DNA of 64,000 bases from Streptomyces sp. NBC_01244 (GTDB taxonomy: Bacteria; Actinomycetota; Actinomycetes; Streptomycetales; Streptomycetaceae): positions 4,154,001-4,218,000 of the forward strand of contig NZ_CP108488.1 in the NCBI RefSeq assembly GCF_035987325.1. Reading direction: 5' to 3'. Made by a program: the position numbers and the translations under genes. Numbering within the stretch: position 1 is the first letter of the stretch; each line of letters starts with the position of its first letter. Shown here one piece after another: positions 59,270 to 64,000 of this stretch. Under the pieces are notes generated by a model that worked only from the letters and a program-made list of their open reading frames with translations, searched no databases and was not told the origin of the DNA.

Positions 59270-60490
59270 CTACGCCCCAGGCCAGAGGCCTTCCGGGGTC
59301 AGCCCCAGGAGGTCGATCGCGTTGCCGCGGACGATGCGGTCCACCACGTCCGGGGCCAGGTGGCCCATCTGGGACTCGCCGACCTCGCGGGATTTGGGCC
59401 ACGTGGAGTCGGAGTGCGGGTAGTCCGTCTCGTAGAGGACGTTGGCGACGCCGATGGAGTCGAGGTTCTTCAGGCCGAAGGCGTCGTCGAAGAAGCAGCC
59501 GAAGACGTGTTCTGCGAAGAGCTCCGACGGCGGGCGCAGCACCTTGTCGGCGACGCCGCCCCAGCCGCGGTTCTCCTCCCAGACCACGTTCGCGCGCTCG
59601 AGGATGTACGGGATCCAGCCGATCTGGCCCTCCGCGTACATGATCTTGAGGTTCGGGAAGCGCTCGAACTTTCCGCTCATCAGCCAGTCCACCATCGAGA
59701 AGCAGCAGTTGGCGAAGGTGATGGTGGAGCCGACGGCCGGCGGGGCGTCCGCCGAGGTGGAGGGCATGCGCGAGGAGGAGCCGATGTGCATGGCGATGAC
59801 CGTGCCGGTCTCGTTGCACGCCTCCAGGAAGGGGTCCCACTCGTCCGTGTGGATGGAGGGGAGCCCGAGGTGGGGCGGGATCTCGGAGAAGGCGACCGCA
59901 CGGACGCCGCGGGCCGCGTTGCGGCGGACTTCGGCGGCGGCCAGGCGCGCGTCCCAGAGCGGGACGAGGGTGAGCGGGATGAGGCGGCCTCGCGCATCCG
60001 GGCCGCACCACTCCTCCACCATCCAGTCGTTGTACGCGCGCACGCCGAGCAGGCCGAGCTCGCGGTCCTTGGCCTCGGTGAAGGTCTGGCCGCAAAAGCG
60101 CGGGAAGGTCGGGAAGCAGAGGGCGGACTGGACGTGGTTGACGTCCATGTCGGCGAGCCGGTCGGGAACCGAGAAGGAGCCCGGGCGCATCTGCTCGTAC
60201 GTGATGACTTCGAGCTTGATCTCGTCGCGGTCGTAGCCGACGGCCGTGTCGAGTCGGGTGAGGGGTCGGTGCAGGTCCTCGTACACCCACCAGTCGCCTA
60301 TCGGTCCGTCGTCGCCCTTGGCCCCCATCACGGGGGCGAACTTGCCTCCGAGGAAGGTCATTTCCTTCAGGGGGGCACGGACGACGCGGGGGCCGACGTC
60401 GTGGTACTTGGACGGGAGCCGGTCCCGCCAGACGTTGGGGGGCTCAACCGTGTGGTCGTCCACCGAGATGATCTTCGGGAAGGTCTCCAT
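59270..60490 (-). CDS. Amidohydrolase-2 family (TIM-barrel) hydrolase or decarboxylase
   Basis: A 406-residue protein of the metal-dependent amidohydrolase_2 type. IISVDDHTVEPPNVW carries the early D-x-H metal motif. Later GTVIAMHIGSSSRMP holds the His and LYETDYPHSDSTWP the acidic and His pair near the end. Relatives include ACMSD-type decarboxylases and hydrolases of aromatic or terpenoid breakdown. The ATG at 60490 lies 20 bp from a perfect CTGACG-N3-CGTCAG palindrome, linking it to the distant cluster at 35.6-42.2 kb. Confidence 0.85.
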   Translation of the reverse strand: METFPKIISVDDHTVEPPNVWRDRLPSKYHDVGPRVVRAPLKEMTFLGGKFAPVMGAKGDDGPIGDWWVYEDLHRPLTRLDTAVGYDRDEIKLEVITYEQMRPGSFSVPDRLADMDVNHVQSALCFPTFPRFCGQTFTEAKDRELGLLGVRAYNDWMVEEWCGPDARGRLIPLTLVPLWDARLAAAEVRRNAARGVRAVAFSEIPPHLGLPSIHTDEWDPFLEACNETGTVIAMHIGSSSRMPSTSADAPPAVGSTITFANCCFSMVDWLMSGKFERFPNLKIMYAEGQIGWIPYILERANVVWEENRGWGGVADKVLRPPSELFAEHVFGCFFDDAFGLKNLDSIGVANVLYETDYPHSDSTWPKSREVGESQMGHLAPDVVDRIVRGNAIDLLGLTPEGLWPGA

Positions 60491-60510
60491 GCCCTCACGG
60501 TAGCGTCAAT

Positions 60511-60525
60511 CTGACGAACCGTCAG
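60511..60525. promoter_or_regulatory. CTGACG-N3-CGTCAG operator-like palindrome, site F (perfect)
   Basis: CTGACGAACCGTCAG, 20 bp upstream of the amidohydrolase ATG. Confidence 0.7.
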
Positions 60526-60586
60526 CTAGTTGGGCGGGGCGGGATGCCGGATCCGCGGGGACCGGGGCCCGGATCCGTAAGGACTG

Positions 60587-60601
60587 AGTCCGTTACGGAC
60601 T
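60587..60601. promoter_or_regulatory. Palindrome upstream of afsR
   Basis: AGTCCGTTACGGACT, 7-bp perfect arms around a central T, 64 bp before the afsR ATG. A related GGATCCGTAAGGACT lies just to the left. It may be an operator; the protein is unknown. Confidence 0.45.
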
Positions 60602-60665
60602 GACGTGTACGCGCAACACAGGGCAGACTGGCCCTTACACCTAGGGAAGGCAGGGGGGAGACCAG

Positions 60666-63600
60666 ATGGACGGCACACCGGCCATCCCGCACCAGCGGAA
60701 CCACCCCAAGTCCGGTGACACCGCCATTGCCGCCGCCGCGGGACCCGGAGTCGAAGCGGCGCCCGCCGCGGAACCCGGGACCGACGCCACCACCACCGCC
60801 GCGACCACCGCAACCGCCGCCACCACCACCGGGACCCAGCCGCCGCCCTCCGCCTCCGGCGGCGTCGACGCCGACGCCGACGCCGCCGGAGGCAACCGGT
60901 TCTCCGTGCTCGGGCCCATCCGGGCCTGGCGCGGCGGCGAGGCCCTGAGCTCCGGGACCCCGCAGCAGCGGGCACTGCTCGCCGTGCTCCTGCTCCGCGA
61001 GGGCCGCACCGCGACCGCGCCCGAGCTCATCGACGCCATCTGGGGCGAGGACCCGCCGCAGCAGGCCCTCGCGACCATCCGTACGTACGCCTCCCGCCTG
61101 CGCAAAATCCTCGAACCAGGGCTCCTCGTCAGCGAGTCCGGCGGCTACGCGATCCGCCTGCCCCACCCCGAGGCCCTCGACCTGGGCATCGCGCGCGCCC
61201 TCGCAGCCGACGCCGAAGCCGCGCGCGCCGGGAAGGCGAAGGGCGGCGGCAGGAACGGCGGCAGCAGGGACGGGAGCAGCAGGGACGGCGCCGGCTCCGC
61301 CAAGGGCGACCGCGCGCTCGCCCGTACGCTGCTGGCCCGCGCCCTGGACGTATGGGACGGCGAACCGCTGGCCGGCGTACCCGGGCCGCACGCCGACACC
61401 GAACGCACGAGGCTCGCCGAGTGGCGCCTCCAACTGCTGGAGACCCGCCTCGACCTGGACCTCGATCTCGGCCACCACGCCGAGGCCGTCTCCGAACTCA
61501 CCGCGCTCACCGCCGCCCACCCGCTGCGGGAGCGGCTGCGCGAGCTGCTGATGCTCGCCCTCTACCGCAGCGGCCGCCAGGCCGAGGCCCTCGCCGTGTA
61601 CGCCGACACCCGCCGGCTCCTAGCCGACGAACTCGGCGTCGACCCGCGCCCCGAACTCGCCGAGCTCCAACGGCGCATCCTGCGAGCCGACTCCGAGCTG
61701 GCTCGCGCCGAAGACCCTGCGCCGGCCGCCGAGCCCGTACACGTGAGGCCCGCCCAATTGCCCGCCACCGTCTCCGACTTCACCGGCCGGTCCAGCTTCG
61801 TCCGGGACCTGGGGCAGATCCTCGCGGGCGCCGAGGGCCAGGTGATGGCGGTCTCCGCCCTCGCCGGCATCGGCGGCGTCGGCAAGACCACCCTCGCCGT
61901 GCACGTCGCGCACGCCGCCCGCCCGCACTTCCCCGACGGGCAGCTCTACGTCGACCTCCAGGGCACCGAGTCCCGCCCCGCCGAGCCCGAGGCCGTCCTC
62001 GGCTCCTTCCTGCGCGCGCTGGGCACCCCCGACGCCTCCATCCCCGACTCCCCCGCCGAACGGGCCGCTCTCTACCGCTCCACCCTCGACGGCCGCCGCG
62101 TCCTGGTCCTCCTCGACAACGCCCGCGACGCGGCCCAGGTCCGCCCGCTCCTGCCGGGCACCGCCGGCTGCGCCGCCCTCGTCACCAGCCGGGTCCGGAT
62201 GGCCGGCCTGGCCGGCGCGCACCTCGTCGACCTCGACGTGATGAGCCCCGACGAGGCGCTCCAGCTGTTCACCCGGATCGTCGGAGCCGAGCGCGTCGGC
62301 GCCGAGCGCCAGGCCGCCCTCGACGTGGTCGGCGCCTGCGGGTTCCTGCCACTGGCCATCCGCATCGCCGCCTCCCGGCTCGCCGCGCGCCGCACCTGGA
62401 CCGTCTCCGTGCTCGCCGCGAAGCTCGCCGACGAGCGCCGCCGCCTGGACGAGCTCCAGGCCGGCGACCTCGCCGTCAAGGCCACCTTCGAGCTGGGCTA
62501 CGGGCAGTTGGAGCCCGCGCAGCAGCGCGCGTTCCGCCTGCTGGGGCTGCCCGACGGGCCGGACATCTCCCTCGCGGCCGCAGCGGCCGTACTCGACCGG
62601 CCGGAGCACGACACCGAGGACCTGCTCGAAGCATTAGTGGACTGCTCCCTCCTCGAATCGGCCGCGCCCGGCCGCTACCGCTTCCACGACCTGGTACGCC
62701 TCTACGCGCGTGCCTGCGCCGAGCGCGACGAGCAGCCGCCGAGCGCGCGCGACGCCGCCCTCGACCGGGTGCTCGACTTCTACCTGGCCACCGCCGCCGG
62801 GGTGTACGGCCTGGAGCGGCCCGGCGACCGGCTCGTGGCCCACCTGTCGGCCACCCGCCACCCCGGCCTGGTCTTCACCGAGCCGCATTCCGCCCAGGAC
62901 TGGCTGTACGCCGAGGCCGACCCGCTGCTGGCGTGCGTACGGCAGGCCTCCGTACGCACGACCGGGCGCGAGGACGTGCTGCGCCGGGCCGTGGACCTGC
63001 TGTGGGCGGCCAAGGACCTCGCCGAGTCGGGCGCCAACTCCAAGCAGTACGAGTCGGCCGCGACCGCGCTGCGCGACGCCGCCGAGGCCGCGAAGGACCC
63101 GTACGCCGAGGGGCGTGCCCGCACCACCCTCACCAACACCCACCTGGTCGCGGGCCGGTTCGCCGAGGCCGATGCCGAGGCCAGCCGGGCCATGGTGCTC
63201 GCCCGCGCCGCCGGGGACGTGCTGCCCAGCTGCTGGGCGCCCAACGACCGGGGCATCATCGCCATCTACGAGGGCCGCTACGACGACGGCGAGCGGTACC
63301 TGCTGGAAGCCATCGCGAACTTCCGCGCCGACTCCAACCACGTCGGCGAGGCCAGCGCCCTGTGCAACCTCTCCCGCATCCACGTGGAGCAGGGCCGGCT
63401 CGCCAGCGCCATCGAACTCGCCCAGCAGGGCATCGCCATCTACGACCGCATGGGGCTCACCCTGCGCCTGGCCAACGGCCGCTACGCGCTGGGCATCGCC
63501 CTCACGAAGGCCGAGCGGCTCTCCGAGGCGCACTCCCAGCTCAGCGACGCGCTCACGCTGTTCCACGAGAACCGGCAGCCCTTGTGGGAGGGCGTGACAC

Positions 63601-63866
63601 ACTTCCGTCTCGCCATGGTCCACCTCGCGGCGCGCCGACCCACACAGGCGGCCTCGCACGCCGAACAGGCCATCGCCCTGCGGGGGATCGGCGGCGAGTG
63701 GAATCGTGCCAGGGTGCTGACCGTGCTCGGCAGGGCGCTGCGCCAGTTGGGGCAGCGGGACCGGGCGCGGGTGTGCTGGCGGGACGCCGAGGTGGTGTTC
63801 ACGCAGCTGGGGTCGCCTGAACTGGCCGAGGTCCGGGCGCTGCTGGCGGCGGAGATCGTCGCCTGA
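60666..63866 (+). CDS. afsR: AfsR-type SARP regulator with NB-ARC and TPR domains
   Basis: A 1066-residue protein. The N-terminal about 75 residues are Ala/Thr-rich and low complexity. The SARP winged-helix DNA-binding domain plus bacterial transcriptional activator domain follow (RFSVLGPIRAWRGGEAL; DELGVDPRPELAELQRRIL), then NB-ARC with P-loop AGIGGVGKTTLAVH and kinase-2-like VLVLLDNARDA, then TPRs from about residue 770. AfsR is phosphorylated by AfsK and activates antibiotic production through afsS, which normally lies directly downstream. The DNA after the stop carries SARP-like direct repeats. The low-complexity extension explains the extra length over the typical about 1000 residues. 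Identity with afsR rather than another AfsR paralogue is likely but unproven. Confidence 0.78.
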   Translation: MDGTPAIPHQRNHPKSGDTAIAAAAGPGVEAAPAAEPGTDATTTAATTATAATTTGTQPPPSASGGVDADADAAGGNRFSVLGPIRAWRGGEALSSGTPQQRALLAVLLLREGRTATAPELIDAIWGEDPPQQALATIRTYASRLRKILEPGLLVSESGGYAIRLPHPEALDLGIARALAADAEAARAGKAKGGGRNGGSRDGSSRDGAGSAKGDRALARTLLARALDVWDGEPLAGVPGPHADTERTRLAEWRLQLLETRLDLDLDLGHHAEAVSELTALTAAHPLRERLRELLMLALYRSGRQAEALAVYADTRRLLADELGVDPRPELAELQRRILRADSELARAEDPAPAAEPVHVRPAQLPATVSDFTGRSSFVRDLGQILAGAEGQVMAVSALAGIGGVGKTTLAVHVAHAARPHFPDGQLYVDLQGTESRPAEPEAVLGSFLRALGTPDASIPDSPAERAALYRSTLDGRRVLVLLDNARDAAQVRPLLPGTAGCAALVTSRVRMAGLAGAHLVDLDVMSPDEALQLFTRIVGAERVGAERQAALDVVGACGFLPLAIRIAASRLAARRTWTVSVLAAKLADERRRLDELQAGDLAVKATFELGYGQLEPAQQRAFRLLGLPDGPDISLAAAAAVLDRPEHDTEDLLEALVDCSLLESAAPGRYRFHDLVRLYARACAERDEQPPSARDAALDRVLDFYLATAAGVYGLERPGDRLVAHLSATRHPGLVFTEPHSAQDWLYAEADPLLACVRQASVRTTGREDVLRRAVDLLWAAKDLAESGANSKQYESAATALRDAAEAAKDPYAEGRARTTLTNTHLVAGRFAEADAEASRAMVLARAAGDVLPSCWAPNDRGIIAIYEGRYDDGERYLLEAIANFRADSNHVGEASALCNLSRIHVEQGRLASAIELAQQGIAIYDRMGLTLRLANGRYALGIALTKAERLSEAHSQLSDALTLFHENRQPLWEGVTHFRLAMVHLAARRPTQAASHAEQAIALRGIGGEWNRARVLTVLGRALRQLGQRDRARVCWRDAEVVFTQLGSPELAEVRALLAAEIVA

Positions 63867-63904
63867 GGTGCGGCCCCGCACCCCGCCCCGCGGCGCTGAA
63901 CGAG

Positions 63905-63952
63905 GCGTTCATCGTTCGTTTATCACCATCCACCAGGATGGGGTTCATCGAC
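63905..63952 (+). promoter_or_regulatory. SARP/AfsR-type direct repeats downstream of afsR
   Basis: GTTCATC (63907-63913) and GTTTATC (63918-63924) are spaced exactly 11 bp, one helical turn, as in SARP operators. A further GTTCATC starts at 63943. In known genomes AfsR binds such repeats in the afsS promoter. The downstream gene is outside the window. Confidence 0.5.
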
Positions 63953-64000
63953 TCGACGTGCCGGGGGGCACCAGGGTCGACTGCAGGACCACCCGTTCGG

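Overview
The window looks like a chromosomal segment of a Streptomyces or a close relative. Support for this comes from very high GC with strong third-position GC, many GTG starts, stop/start overlaps of the ATGA or GTGA type, a full-length fused FO synthase (fbiC), a Scr1/DUF397 regulator pair, FG-GAP/VCBS secreted proteins, and an AfsR-type SARP-NB-ARC-TPR regulator at the right end. From memory the order afsR ... fbiC ... D-Ala-D-Ala carboxypeptidase ... DUF397 pair resembles the S. coelicolor afsR chromosomal neighbourhood. That is recollection and was not searched.

Layout. 1-3.1 kb: a coupled trio (truncated methyltransferase, left-handed beta-helix acyltransferase, Asp/Glu racemase), then tRNA-Arg(CCT). 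3.1-10.4 kb, minus strand: class F sortase, small hydrophilic protein, multispanning membrane protein, and a giant D-Ala-D-Ala carboxypeptidase with about 900 residues of repetitive cytoplasmic sequence. 10.5-13 kb: GOLPH3-like protein and the HTH/DUF397 pair. 13-19.3 kb: dimeric-barrel protein, aminotransferase, SDR and fbiC. 19.3-24.5 kb: secreted tyrosine phosphatase, an ADP-ribosylglycohydrolase homologue lacking its metal ligands, an LLM oxidoreductase and two linked unknown genes. 24.6-27.7 kb: two inverted copies of a 467-473 bp non-coding element bracketing small genes and a pseudogene. 27.7-35.4 kb: LysE exporter, ECF sigma factor with a SnoaL-like domain, HxlR regulator diverging from its likely target operon, orphan XRE protein, and an APC permease. 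35.6-42.2 kb: a five-gene minus-strand catabolic-type cluster. 42.4-45 kb: two paralogous I36-VCBS secreted proteins. 45.1-52.5 kb: putative membrane terpene cyclase, L,D-transpeptidase, a two-component system and a MacAB-like exporter. 52.5-55.3 kb: third copy of the element, AlkD-like protein, GNAT, and P450/crotonase debris. 55.4-64 kb: Nudix, trypsin-like protease, alpha/beta hydrolase, VapBC pair, amidohydrolase, afsR.

How the parts may work together. The most striking non-gene signal is a 15-bp palindrome, CTGACG-N3-CGTCAG. It occurs perfectly four times and with one mismatch twice, near the starts of enzymes of one flavour: the 13.9 kb barrel protein, the 15.8 kb SDR, the 40.3 and 42.1 kb LLM oxidoreductases of the catabolic cluster, and the 60.5 kb amidohydrolase. 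This suggests a scattered, TetR-like-controlled catabolic regulon whose regulator is outside the window. fbiC would supply coenzyme F420 to the predicted F420 enzymes here (22.7, 32.5 and 41.2 kb). The second striking signal is the three-copy structured element at 24.6, 27.2 and 52.5 kb. In each case the same end lies about 60-120 bp upstream of a gene.
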